From Isoetes taiwanensis (taxonomy: Eukaryota; Streptophyta; Lycopodiopsida; Isoetales; Isoetaceae), in NCBI GenBank assembly GCA_021234155.1, contig JAJEKV010000063.1, positions 1,334,947-1,398,946 of the forward strand: a stretch of 64,000 nucleotides of DNA, read 5' to 3'. The translations under genes and the position numbers were made by a program. Position 1 is the first letter of the stretch, and the number at the start of each line of letters is the position of its first letter. The notes beneath the pieces were generated by a model. It ran no database searches. It was not told the DNA's origin and saw only the letters and a program-made list of their open reading frames with translations. Below, piece after piece: positions 35,383 to 47,791 of the stretch.

Positions 35383-36676
35383 ATTTTGAACTGTTGCTTA
35401 GCGATTCACACTACTACAGGTCAATATTAAAAAATCGGCAGTGCAGATACAGATAAATCGTAAAGTGGATCTATATGTTTCTGCGGTTTAGAAAGTTGAG
35501 CAGCTCCTGCAAAACTACAGTTTTTACTCTTGTACTTTCACGATGAAGAGATTAGGGCTTTTATGCCAGAAATTAATTTGTAGTCAGAGGGAGATTAATT
35601 GTAAATTCATTGTTGGCAGTGAGACACCAAAGTTTGGATTGGAGCTCCAACAATTCAATTGTATTCTGTTTCCCTTTGTTGTGCAATGTGTGCACCTTCA
35701 CTTTCAAGCTGAGATCATAGTAACTACTCCCGTAGCAAGTTTGTGAATTTACGGTTCTTTTAGAAATTAACTCAAGTTTCGAACAAGCATAAACCTTCTC
35801 CAATTCTTCTTTGAGTTTGGATTCTAGTCCTTCCAAATTGAAATAGCTTACGAACCCTCCCTGGTTTGTTGCAGAATTTGCATTGGCACTGGGAATTATG
35901 TCCGCTAATGTAATCGTGGCCCTCCCTTTATTTGAAGTCGGCCTTTCAAACCTTGAATTTGGAAATTATATGGGACTAACCCATGCTTCTGCGGGTGCTT
36001 ATGGAGCTCCATTCTTTGCAATGTGTTGCCATCCTTGTTTTCTTCTAGGAACTGATCTCGCTCTTGGCCTGGTTCTAAGAATTGCTCTTCCTCTTGGCAT
36101 TCTGCTCCATGTTCTAATAGATCTGCAAGTATCTTAGTTTCTGTCTTCTTAAGACTTAAAATCACGCAATCTGTAAGTCTGTTCATATGGTGCGGGTCCA
36201 TCAAGATCAAGCAGCAGTTTTGTGCATTATAGTTTTAGGCATGGTTAGTGCAGCAGAGATAATCATCTCTATCGTGTCAGCAACCTCTAACTACATGGTA
36301 GATGGATGGGTAGAACGAGACAGATAGTACCAGTGAGACAAATTTGCTTAGAGTTAAAACTGAAGTCCCAATTTGTTCTGGACAAAAAAACATTATTCTG
36401 CTTTTTTAGCCTGCTTTATGTAACGCACCATTGCATAAGTACGAAGATCTTCATTTAGAAGCCGGATGTAGGAAATTGAAGACTAACGTCGAGGAAGGGA
36501 ACAAACGGATGCAAAAACTGCTTGTAATGCAATATAGCAAATAAACGAGCATTGAAAGCAACACAAGACATTCCCATAATTCAATTGTGTTTTCTTAAGA
36601 ACTTGAATGGCTTGACGCCATGAAGCATGAACGCAAAATAAATCAAATAAATTATGTACAAGCAGACGCAGGCCAT
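35383..36676. other. Intergenic region between convergent genes
   Basis: Open frames at 35883-36137 (plus) and 36210-35905 (minus) overlap on opposite strands and match no family that I know. Nothing else was seen. It probably contains the 3' ends of both flanking transcripts. Confidence 0.35.
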
Positions 36677-37768
36677 CTATGTAGACCACATCTGAGAATA
36701 CGCAGGATTCACTATATTTGAGTTCTGCCATATTGGGAAATTGCATCCTCCAAAAGGAAAACCTTGTGAAGGTGGATTTGTGCTAAATAACCCTAAATTG
36801 TTCTGCCCTTGAAAAACTGATTGAGCTGGATAAATTCCTGAATTGTTCTGGGCTGGAAAAATCCCTGAATTATCCTGTCCTTGATGAACGGCTTGAGCTG
36901 GAAAAAAACCTGGATGGTTCTGGCTTGGAAAAGCCTGTAAACTGTTTCGCTCTTGATTGACATAAGAAGAAAAACCTGGACCTGTAAAGGAAGATTGAGG
37001 CATGGCCTCTTCTTCTACTTCCATGCCTTCCATTTCTTCATCATTTTGGTTTTGATCTTCAGCTAGACTATCTGTTATATCCTCAATCACTAATTTGCCT
37101 CCATTCTCATAATGAGCAGTTTCTGAACCCCTTGATCCTTCAGAAACAGAAGTAGCAGAAGTAGGAGGTACCCAAGGCACCAAAGCTAGATTGTTGTCCC
37201 CATCCACACTGACACTGTACTCAGAAGGAGGATCTAATAGTCCCCAGTTCATATACCTTCTTGAAAACCTTCCCACTGTAAAACCGAGCACGACCGTCAT
37301 AAAATCCTCCTTTAATTGCATACGAAACAGATTGAATAAACACGCACAAAGCAGATACCTTTTGAGAAGGAAAAAAAATCGTCATTCACTTGATAGGCAG
37401 GAACAGAAGATTCTTCTGAATTTCTAGGGTTGTATAACACTATCGCCTTAGTATCATCCTGCGAAACCTCTGCAACCAATGATTTTGGCCCTTCTAAATC
37501 AGACGAAACCTCTGGTATTATAGAAGCATTGCCGCTGCTGACCTCTTCATGATCCTGTGTAGTTCCCATCCAGGTTGAACATTAAAAAACGAAACCCTAA
37601 AACCAAATTTGCGGATACTTAATACAATCTAAAGGTACCAACCAGGCGAATCTTCTTAGAGAAACTATAGATCGGAGCAAGGGCATCGTCGTCGTCAAGG
37701 TCCTTTCTCTTGAAGCCCAAATTCGACCGCAGATCGGAGCCATCGCAAACCATTCCCACCATAGCCAT
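36677..37768 (-). CDS. Plant protein of unknown function, three exons (307 aa)
   Basis: My model joins 37768-37643, 37554-37390 and 37309-36677 on the minus strand, all in phase 0, with GT donors and AG acceptors and no internal stop. The first exon begins MAMVGMVCDG and has a basic-acidic stretch (GFKRKDLDDDD). The middle exon is Ser/Glu-rich. The last has the most conserved-looking part (RRYMNWGLLDPPSEY), an acidic run (NDEEMEGMEVEEE) and a Gln/Asn/Pro-rich tail with repeated FPAQ, SGIFPAQ and SGIYPAQ units. It has no membrane segment or signal peptide, so it is probably nuclear or cytosolic and partly disordered. I do not recognise the family. The second intron has an alternative donor (37358) that would shift the frame and stop early, so the junction is an inference. 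Confidence 0.7.
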
Positions 37769-37959
37769 TGGCGCCCAATTACAGAGAGCCCTTTAACGCA
37801 CTTATTTATTCAAGAAGGGAGCTCCGGGAATGTTCTGGATATCGAATCGAGCATATTCCGGGCCCCCTTTATTACATGATGGCTAATTTCTTTGGTTAGG
37901 GGCAGGGCCTTATGTGGATTCTGGCACGTGGATTGTGTTGCATGTGCACGCTCACATTA

Positions 37960-38321
37960 GGGTCCGGTCACATGATATTGATGCCGTCAACAGGGATCTT
38001 TCCTGTTGCTATCAACACATGATCCTATCAAACCGAGGGTTCCATGTTCTTTACACATGATCCTATCAAACTGAGGGTTCCAAAATTTTGCGCCCCTATT
38101 TGTGATCCGGCAGAGGATTGCTGCCAAGTGCTATAAAATCATCCATCTGTTCTCATCTCTGAAATCCATGTTGATGGCAACGCTTGCAACCGATGTAGGA
38201 GCTCGCTGAACGAATTGCTATCAACAGGATTTCTTCCCTGTCAAAATTTAGCATGTGACCTCTTCGATTTCTATCATTGATGGCACGCGAACCCTGTTGA
38301 CGGCATCATGTGACCGGACCC
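37960..38321. mobile_element. MITE, PIF/Harbinger-like, TTA target duplication
   Basis: Terminal inverted repeats begin GGGTCCGGTCACATGAT on both ends, followed by a second matched block (GCCGTCAACAGGG) offset by six bases on the left. The element is flanked by TTA at 37957-37959 and 38322-38324, the 3-bp duplication usual for PIF/Harbinger. It is 362 bp with no coding capacity. An internal direct repeat 'acacatgatcctatcaaa' occurs twice. It sits ~190 bases upstream of the 307-aa gene start and could influence its promoter. Confidence 0.88.
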
Positions 38322-38374
38322 TTAGATCTTTAGGGGAGGGTGCCCACATACCCTACCCTTCACATAATAAACGA

Positions 38375-38413
38375 ATCCTTTTAACTCAAGATGCATGCGT
38401 CCAACCTATGCAA
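38375..38413. repeat. 39-bp direct repeat, left copy
   Basis: It starts 'atccttttaactcaagatgc' and matches 41168-41206 with a single mismatch (g here, a there). Similarity stops abruptly at both ends. The two copies bracket the HUH-type gene and are 2.8 kb apart. Confidence 0.9.
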
Positions 38414-38750
38414 TATGTTAAATACTAAATACGAATACATTGTTTATGGCTTTTGTTTTCAAGATTCAATATGAATCGTTGATCTCCAGCATATCCCGGG
38501 CATGATGCCAAATCAACGGCTAACATCTTTTTGCCAGAAAAAAGCTTTGCCACTTTCTAAGATCACTTTCAAACATGTGAACATGAAATTTTAGCATTCA
38601 TTAAATTCCAAACCATTTGCACATCACCATTATATGCATATTAAAACCTTTGTACATCACCATTACATAGCTATTCACATTCCAACACAACAAATTACAG
38701 CACAAAAAAGGCAACACACACAAGAATATATACAAGCTTCTAGAAGCTCC

Positions 38751-40590
38751 TTATTCCGCCATTCCTTTTCGTCGAGCATCTAATAGTAGGATCGTGCCTA
38801 CACCTAAGTGCATCAAGTTCGCGACGCTCCTTGAGCAAAAGCCCTCTCTACACAGGTTCAAATGTGGGCGTAAGAGACCACCTTCTAGTATAATGGAATT
38901 CACTCCATGCCTCTCTACAAGTTCCATGCTAGCTTGAATACGATCTAAAGTTTCTGCAAGCGCAAATCGGAGCTTCTCCACAGCCTCACACACCTCTGTA
39001 ATTGACTCCTCTGCTTCTTGTAGATCTCTCATCATATTATTCGGCTCCTCTACCCTTTCAGATTCCACAAGTGATCGTCTGTCTGATACTGAATCATTGG
39101 AGTTGTCACTCAAAACAATAACCTCAATAGCCCCACCATCGACGGACCTTTCATTGCTTGCATCTACTTACAAAGAATACAGCAGTTAGTAATACGCAGC
39201 AAAGATTGCTATCAAACATACATTATCAGGTCCTGCAACATCGAAATTCCAATCATGCATATCCAAAGGAATAAATTCAGAATCAGGAACAGGAATCTCC
39301 GGAGACGGGGGATCTACTCCACTGTCTGCATAAATAAAATCATTTGCATTACTGCCACCTTCTTCGTCCTCTTCCCCATCCTCGAACATGCCCGGCCTAT
39401 CCCACATACGCTTCCTCCTTTTGCCAATTTTCTCAATCGGCACAATTCCTGGCTGGCTGCCAAACAAAGCCATCCTCACGTCTTTGTAAGCACATCGCTC
39501 ATGTGCAAGCATTATTCGCCATGCTGCTTGCACTCGTTCCAATGATACATAAGCTGAATTACTTGGCAGCACCCACGAACTTGCCAATCTGAACTTTGCA
39601 GTTTGCAACATGCATTTAACTGTATGGATGAATGAGGCAGTCCAAAACCTACCAGCATGGCACAACAGATAATGGAAAGCTCGTGCCATAATGTTTCTAT
39701 TATCAAGAATCACCAAATTCTTTACATCTCCAGCCCCGTACAAGGCATATAATTCTTTGCCGATCTTAACCTACTCGTGACTTACATTGTGTAAATGCAA
39801 TTTATCCAGATCTTTCAAGCAATAACCAACTATCCCTTCGAAACAATGGGGCCTACTTCCTGTGAGGGCTTTGCATAAAATCATGGCTCCCGCAGGCCTA
39901 CTATGGTTCCACCCAAGACATTTACACTCGGTGGTGCTTTCGCATGCAACCGAAACACTGCTTGCACATGCAAATGATCTAAAGAAGATCCTCTCTCGAG
40001 GCTACAACTCCAGCTTTGCAGTTTTGCTTCATGAAATCTACAACTCAGCCATACAATGAAACCGGTACATCTGCACCTCCAAACAGAATTGTCACCGACA
40101 CATCCAGAACTGAAGGCATGTCCACAACCTCTTCTCCCGCTCTCCCTGCAATGTCCGCACCCAGGTGCTCTTCAAGCATACCTCGACTCCTCCTTCCTCT
40201 CCCTCGCCCTCATTTTGCACCTCCACCCCTCGTGATATATGTGATTCCCTCTCCCTCCGCTTCTTCTACATGATCCTCCTGCAAACCCTCATCACCTGGC
40301 GCACAAATTCTTACATGTCTCCCTCTCCCACGTGAGCCCCTGCCTCGCCCACGTGCGCTTCCTCTAATAGCAGATTTGCCCCTTCCACCTCTACCAGCTT
40401 GCCTACCGCATTTCTCTGCTGCAGGCTGTGGAAAGAGAAATGGACCACGATCCGCATAGATCACTAGTAATTCCCTGCTCACAGAGCTGGCCTTCCGCCC
40501 ATTGTCATGCAATCCACCTCTATCACAACGCTCTGGACCTAAACCAAAGATGTTCCCACTATCATATCTACCATGTCCAGCAACTACCAC
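38751..40590 (-). pseudogene. HUH endonuclease (Replitron/Rep-like), degraded
   Basis: On the minus strand, a Gly/Arg-rich basic stretch (GRGRGSRGRGR, 40590-40210) is followed by a Rep-like core. SLERGSSLDHLHVQAVFRL carries the H-x-H metal-binding motif (HLHVQ codons at 39976-39962). CLGWNHSRPAG and GIVGYCLKDLDK follow, with the Y-x-x-K-D motif at 39824-39810, i.e. the nuclease tyrosine. ELYALYGAGD and an AWRIMLAHERC region then lead into an acidic tail. A last segment (39113-38751) may be a second exon. The two motifs are in different frames and a TAG follows (SHE-stop-VKIG), so it is broken as read. No helicase or ATPase domain follows, unlike Helitrons and CRESS viruses, which fits Replitron-type elements. 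The family call rests on motif spacing and on wording from memory. Confidence 0.6.
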
Positions 40591-41167
40591 ACTGAAAGAT
40601 CCAGGCTCTGCCCCACCCCAGCTAACCTCGAGATCTCTCTCTCTGATTCCTCACCTCACCATTTGTACTACTCTCATGCATCCTACCCTGCGCATCGAGA
40701 CAATGTTGCGACGGCTTCCTATCACTGCCTCTACAGAGCAGGCGCATAGATTCATCCAGAATGATGCTGGGCACAGCCATCTTGTGTACTTTCACTTCCA
40801 GTCTGGCTACTCTACGCGTATACCTCTAACCAGAGAGAGCAAAGGAAGCAAAGATGGCAACCATTTCAAACCAGCCAGCTACTATCGGCTACTTGTATGA
40901 GAGGAAAACGGAGATGGCAGCGACCACATGATCAGCCATTTACATCAGTTGCATGAACAGCCATAGAGAAGAGCACAGGCCAAAACAAATGCCATCCATT
41001 CAAGAGACTCTAGCAAATAAAACAGAAAGACAAATAGCACTGACACAGACTAAACCACATGTAAAATCCGGTATATCCGAGTCTTGTTTTATATTAAATC
41101 CAGTACATATTATCTATAGGCGGCAAATTATCTGGTAAGGCTTAGAAAGTTTTTCGAACCGTGGTTT

Positions 41168-41206
41168 ATCCTTTTAACTCAAGATGCATGCATCCAACCT
41201 ATGCAA
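41168..41206. repeat. 39-bp direct repeat, right copy
   Basis: Partner of 38375-38413. It could be a very long target-site duplication, a recombination product, or an element-borne terminal repeat. Confidence 0.9.
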
Positions 41207-42120
41207 ATGAGATATCAATAATGTTTGCACAATCAAAAAGCGTATGTTTATAACCTATGATTGTTGAATGTTTTATGGTGTATTCATATGGAAATACATA
41301 GATTGCTAATGCTGGCATCTGGGTTTTGGTAAGAACCTGTATTGGGATTATTCCGTTGTTGGTCCACGGATAGGAAGTTGCGGGCGCCCTGGCAGATGGC
41401 GACTAGGGATGATGATGCCTAGTTTAGTTTACTTTTGAGTTCATCATAAGTGCAAAATATAAAAGACAAAAAATGAGTGTAGAAGTATTTCGACTATTAG
41501 TTTGGGGTCATTATGCAATTAGATAAGGGAAATGATTAAATTAGTGTTATTTATGCTTAAGTGATCTACTACTGAGACAAATGCATAATATGGAGATGTA
41601 TTCAGGTTCCAGCTTATACAAGGCCAAAATTCTGGATTTTTATTGCTAAAATCTTTGATTTCCATGCAGGAGCATCTGAAGGATTCATTCGCACATTTCA
41701 TCTTCACAAATTCATTTTATATTCTTCCAGACTTCTCCATAATTGGTGCTGCTACCATTCCTGCCATAACAGCAGCTCATTGTACTAACAAGCATCTTGT
41801 CACATGCAGGATCATCCTTCACACATTCATTCTATAATAATCGCTCAAGAGTTGCCCCTGATCCATATAAGCCACTTCTGTTTTATTATTTCCTATCAGA
41901 TTCATTGAACTGCTATCATATTTCCATCCAGTAGTTCTACTTGTTCTAACTACAATCATATTTGCCATGCAGGTTCACCTGTTCAAGACATTCATAATCA
42001 TATACACCTCATCTGGCCCACTTATTACCATTCTTTGCTCTCATCCATTGCATGATCATAGGTTGCCAACCATGTCTCCATATTGGCAACTAGCAAGAAC
42101 TTCAGATTATTCATCTGTAA
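41207..42120. other. AT-rich stretch with degenerate repeats
   Basis: No gene was found. Words such as 'catgcaggatcatccttcac' or 'catgcaggagcatctgaagg' recur loosely at about 41664, 41803 and 41968, spaced ~140-165 bases. Confidence 0.35.
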
Positions 42121-42127
42121 ATTCAGA

Positions 42128-43470
42128 GGCTGGAGGACCAGCCCATCCTTTTTGTTTGGCATGATGCTGCCACATTTTGGCAGCATAGAAGAGCTTTGCA
42201 CATAATGACATATCTTTGCTTGCATATTGACTAAAGCATTTGAGTACAAGTACTACAGATTTGAAGACTCACATCCTTGAAGATCACAAGTAGACACTTG
42301 CTTGAAGAGCCAAGGAAAGGACATTCATTAAGATCACACAAGCAAAACAAGGAAGAAAAATTCAAGCAAATCAAACTAGAATTTGAAGATTGGAAGACCC
42401 CATAGTTGACTTGGTATGTGGCTAATTTGAGTTCTTGGCATGAGTGCTATTTCACATGGTTCACTACTTGAGTTTACCACCTTATTCCTATCCAAGATAC
42501 TTTGCTTACCTCATATTCCATGTCTCATCTCCCTTAGCAAATTTGGCAAATAGCCTTTTCTCTAGTCAAAACATATCACTCATGCACCATTCATATACTA
42601 CACACACACAATACCTCCACCATCTTGAAAAAGCAAAAAACGCCACTCAATTTCGCCTATTCCATGATCTAAGTTCATATTCTCTCTCTAAAAGTCAAAG
42701 TAGAGAGAGAAGGTGCACCATTTCACAAGAAAAGCATGAAGAAATCAAATAGTCGAGTTAATGCATAAGGGTTGCAAGCTTATGTGCACTAGTGCCAAAT
42801 TGATCCATGTCACCATCTAAAGTTGCCAAATCACCACCACAATATACCATGCACCATCCACATCACCATCAAGCATGCCATGTCATCACATACATGTCAC
42901 CCTTCATAAAAATTCATTCTTTCAAAATATTTGGCCTAAGAAAAGTCATTTTGACACTTAGGGGGACATGTCATCATTACATTATGCCACATCATCACTA
43001 AATGCCTCCATATCATCCTAGATATGTCACACACATCATCTCCACCTCACAAAAAAGTTTTGACTAGAAAAAAGACATTTTGCCAACTCGCTTGACACAT
43101 CATCATCCCATATTGCCATGTCATCTTCCATTTGCCAAGTCATCATATTAACTTGCCACTACCCCATTTTGAAGCAAAAATGCCAACTGTCCTTTTGCAG
43201 AAAAAGATTCTTCCACATCATAGAGCATCAAAAAATATTCTATGTGAAAAAAAGGAATTTTCAAAAAAAACCTTGTTTTGACCTTCATTTTTGAGTTATT
43301 GGGAATCGTGCCAAAGTTCAAAAAAATAAAATAAAAATTCCTATCTACCCCCGGGCGCGGCCTAGTCACTCATCCCATCCAGTCTCCCCCTGCCACGTGG
43401 TGCCTCTGGGCATGTGAGATGGCAACGGGCCAGACATCACGTGGAGACAGCATGTAATTATTGAATATAC
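42128..43470. other. LTR-like gypsy remnant next to element A
   Basis: The start shares 'ggctggaggaccagcc', a 'gatgctgcc...ggcagcat' stem and 'gaagattggaagaccccata' with 9118-9390. Then come many 'catgtcatca' and 'ccatgtcatc' words (42800-43150), a degenerate short repeat, and a TATA-like 'ggctatatatacccgatc' at about 43481. It probably represents an LTR or leader of a related retrotransposon that truncated element A. Boundaries were not fixed. Confidence 0.4.
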
Positions 43471-43473
43471 GCG

Positions 43474-46400
43474 TCAGACTAGGCTATATATACCCGATCT
43501 ACTAGATGCAAAAAATTGTTCTGCCTTTGTCTGTTGACATATCTGACACTGCTTAATGTAACTCGCAATATGCCTCTTCATACCTAGCCAAAAATAGCTA
43601 GAGCAGATCTTAAAATATGTCTTCATGAATCCCGCATGCCCCACTGTAAGACTGTAGTGTGTCGTGGAGAATGAGCTTGCGAACCCCCTGATGTTTCCGG
43701 CACACATAACTTATTCTTACAATAAAGAAGGTTACCTTCCTTCTTATAATGGTGAAAAGCTTCCCTCTCCTTATCCGTTCTGGCCTCCTTTGATAGACTT
43801 TGCCATATTTCTTGAAATTCAGGATCTAGAGGAAGAGTCCACTCTATCTACTTACCAAACTCACTGGTGAGAGTGGAAATTGCATTACAATGCATTCGAG
43901 TGACTAGTGGGTGCCTAAAAAGGGCGTCAGCAACAACATTATGCTTGCCTGGCTTATACACAACTTCAAAATCATATTCCTCCAGGAATTCCATCCATTG
44001 GCGCTGCCTAAGATTGCGGTGGGGTTGCATAAAGATATACTGGAGACTTTGGTGATCTGTATCTAACTGGAATCGGCTTCCAAGCAGATAATGTCTCCAA
44101 ATACGCAAGGCACGTAGAACCACAAGTAATTCCTGGTCATGCGTGGGGTATCATTGTTCTGCATCGTTCATCTTTCTAGAATCATATGCGATTACCCTAC
44201 CTTCTTGCATTAATACACCGCCTGTAGCGATCTTACTGGCATCTGTGGCAACCCACTTATTCTCCTGAGGATCTGATAAGGTAAGAACTGGAGCGGTTGT
44301 CAAAACGTCTTTTAATGACTGAAATCTGGCCTGCATCATTCATTCTTTAACCTTCTCATATTTTGTAAGGTCCATAAGAGGTGCTGCAAGCTTGGTGAAG
44401 TCCTTAACAAATTTTCGGTAATAGCCCGCCAAACCTAGAAAACTGCGGACCTCAGATACATTTGTTGGAACATGCCATTCTTTTACTGCCTCAATCTTGG
44501 CTGGATCCGTTGATATGCCATCAGGAGAGACAATGTGTCCTAAGTAATCCATCTTGGTAGTTGCAAACTTGCATTTGGAAAATTTAGCATAAAGTTAATG
44601 GCGTCTCAATTTCTGCAGGGCCAACCAAAGATGACGTTCATGGTCCTCCAAGGTTTTGCTGTAGAAAAGGATATCATCGAAGAAAATGATGACAAAGTCA
44701 TCTAAATATTCACGGAAGACATTGTTCATCAACCTCATGAACGTAGAGGGGCATTGGTTAGTCCAAAAGGCATAATGGTAAACTCATTGTGCCCATAGCG
44801 TGTCCGAAAGGCGGACTTATGGATGTCATCCTCTTTAATCCTGATCTGGTGATATCCTGAACGAAGGTCAATCTTCGTAAAGTACTTTGCCGCTTGCAAT
44901 TGATCCATCAGATCATCGACACGCAGTAGAGCATACCGATTCTTAATTGTGTGCTTATTCAATTGCCTGTAATCAATGCACATGCACAAATACCATCCTT
45001 TTTCTTCACAAACAAAATAGGGACACCAAAGGATGATACACTTGGCCGAATGAATCCCAACTTAAGGAGGTCTTGCAGTTGCTTCTTAAGCTCTACCAAT
45101 TCGAGTGTGCTCAAATAATACGGGGCCTTACAGGTAGGCTTAGTACCGAGTTCGAGTGTAATTTCACATTCCACGCCTCTGAAAGGTGGTAATTTTTGGA
45201 TCTCATCTGGAAAAAGGTCATGGAATTCATGATGTGAAGCAGCAATCGCTTTGGGCAAGCTTCCAATGATTTCTTCCTTTTTAGATTTGGCATCTACCGG
45301 TGCAAGTCTAACAATGCAAGCAACCTGATACCTTCTGACGGCTTTATCCAATTGACGCAATGAAATACATTGCAGAATAAAGAACAACTTGTTTACCTGC
45401 TATAGTCACACGAGCTCCATTAGTTGCGTTAAAGGTAACTTCCTGCTTTTCACAATCAATATTTGCTTTTGCAGCAGCCAAGAACTCCATTCCCACAATG
45501 AGATCATACCGACGGATGTTCATAATTTCGGCTCTTAGAGCAACGAGAATGGATGTTCAAATTCATGTGTCTGCCTTGTGTATGATGAATGGCCCCACTA
45601 GCCAGCGTAATTGGATGCAGCTTCGATCTCAAAGGAGTAAGCTGTAAGACTTCTGCCATTCTAGGTGAAGCAAAATTATGCGTACTACCTGTATCCATAA
45701 GGATGATAAAAGGCTTACTGTCTACTTGGCCAACCGTGGATATGACGGTAGGTTGACTATCTGCTTGACTTGTTTCAATAGCGGCATATATGTGGGACTC
45801 ACCTTGTATATAGTCTGGAGCTTCGTCGTCAGCAATGGTTGGAGGGTCAAATGATGGCAACACTTCTTCCCAATCCACTTCTACGAGGGCAGCTTGGGTA
45901 ACATATGGGCATTCTTGCATGCGATGTCCTGGTGGGAAACACCGATAACATGCTTTGTCTTTTCGTAACTGTTCACAAGCTTCCCTCTCGGAATTGCTTG
46001 CAGAATCTCTCGCATGGCTCCTATGGTATTAGCGGATTTATCTGGTAGATTGAAAGAGACTTTTCTATCTTGCATCTGATACACATATAGCTGAGGAGGT
46101 CCTGGGCTACGAGAGCGTCCCCGATAAGGTGTATAGTTCCTGTTCTGACCAAAGGTAGAGGAATGCTGTCACTGGTATTTGGGACTGTCTTCCTCCAAGC
46201 TAATGGCCTAAGCTTCGGCCTCTGCTATTGTTCTTGGATCTATGGCTCGCATTATCTTCCGAAGTGTGGGGGATAACCCCTAAATGTAACCTTCGACTGC
46301 CCTGCATTCATTAATCCCCAGGACATACAGCTGTAAATGCATAAATTCATCCGTGTATGCTTGGGCCGTGAGGTTCTTCTGTTCCAGGCGGTAGAAAGTC

Positions 46401-46909
46401 TGGATCTGTTGGCAGCGGTGTGCTCTGGGGACATATTGAGATTTGAATGCTTTAGCAAAAACCTTGTATCGGCACCTGCCTCTTGTCAATCCATGAGAAC
46501 GTGCATATCCTTTCCATCAAATATAGGCTGACCCCGTGAGGTTGGTAATAGCAATCTTGCCGACATTTTTTTCTGTTATTCCATAAGTTTTGCCAAGTTC
46601 ATGCATCTCATCTAACTAGGATTTGGCATCCATACCCAATCTGGTTTTGCCCCAAAATTGGGTCAACTTACGTTTTTTCCAAATGCTTGTAATGGCAGAA
46701 TACATTGTCTTCTGATAGTCCTTTTTACAGGACTTGGTATGATCTCCAGACGATTCCGAGGAATCTGATGACTCCGACGAATCGTTACTTACATCGGATG
46801 ATGAATTGCTCCGTGTACATTTTGAGCATGTGGATGTAGCTGAAGCAGGTACTGGTGCAGGTGGCTTTGATGGCAGCTGGTGATTAGTTACAACAAAATT
46901 TCGGAACAC
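43474..46909 (-). pseudogene. Ty3/gypsy chromovirus element A: gag-protease-RT-RNase H, truncated integrase
   Basis: The minus strand carries, in order: gag (46909-45960); a CCHC zinc knuckle, C-YR-C-FPPG-H-RMQE-C (about 45950-45900); protease with MDTGSTHNF (about 45700); reverse transcriptase with [34 protein letters not shown] and MPFGLTNAP (about 45170-44740) and a FFDD box (about 44660); the connection [11 protein letters not shown] (44552-44340); RNase H with ATDAS (about 44250) to VVADAL; and the integrase HHCC finger with GHAGFMKTYF and CQICQQTKAEQ (43707-43500). Frame breaks occur in several places. The integrase core and everything 3' of it are missing at 43474. The same family as element B is shown by the matching integrase finger. 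Confidence 0.92.
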
Positions 46910-46948
46910 CTATCCTACTCGACTATATGATCATAGCTCCTCAATCTT

Positions 46949-47791
46949 TGTGACGTCCCCTACTTCCTATACGATGCACACATCGTATCAGAAGGCAGAG
47001 TATTCCCCCTGACAGCCATACTGGCAGGGGCCATCCACCTAACACCAATCCCATGGACTGAGCCAGCGAGGGAAGAGTGGATGTGTCATTGATCCCATCT
47101 TCCATCGGGTCGACCTAGCTATGGAAGCGTAAATAAACATGAGAACATAACATCAATACATCAATAAGTTCAGCTCGAAGGGTGAACACCTCAGAACATC
47201 ACATGTACAACAACATCAAATAACATCAACATGGGGAGATCCTACCCAGGGCTCAGACTCAAGGGGGATCGACTGACGGCTTGGGTCTCCAGAAGTCAAG
47301 CAGACCGAATTCATGGCAATGGATTGGGCTGGCATAAGAACATGGCTGTTGGGTAGTCCACTCCATCCGCCCCTCCTGTGCACAATTTGCAGAGTAGATT
47401 GAAAAGTATTGGGACCGGACCGTAGCCTGCCGGGTACGTAGCCAAGAGGGCTACTGCTGGGTTGCATCTCCCCAGTCCCGATGAGGCAGGAGGAGAGTCA
47501 CCTCTCCTCTAGAGGCATGCATGCCCATCACAGGTGGCTAGAGGGCCACTGCCCTTATTCGACTTAACCTCATGGAAGGCGACGCATCACCCCAAAGGTG
47601 TCGAGCTCATGCCTTGCCCACACTCAGTGGCAAACCATTAAGCCTAGCTCACTAAGATCCCTGGTAGGCTTTACACACCAGAGGGATCAGTCAGTGATGG
47701 GACAAGTCCCCCGTTTTCATCGGTCTAGCCCCTCCATCCACAACCAGGCGGCTCTTGTGCACAGGCCGCATTAATTGGGTATTAATGAGGT
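46949..47791 (-). repeat. LTR shared by elements A and B, 3' part
   Basis: On the minus strand this ends in GGGGACGTCACA just before a degenerate primer-binding region (GAGGAGCTATGATC; only a weak match to the initiator-Met tRNA site) and then gag of A. It is the innermost of three pieces of one LTR, split by a solo LTR (47792-49392) and element C. The pieced LTR would begin TGTGATG and end CGTCACA. Confidence 0.65.

Noticed and set aside
39255-39592. Plus-strand frames over the HUH-type gene
   Set aside because: They are shadows of the minus-strand frame, which carries the recognisable motifs.
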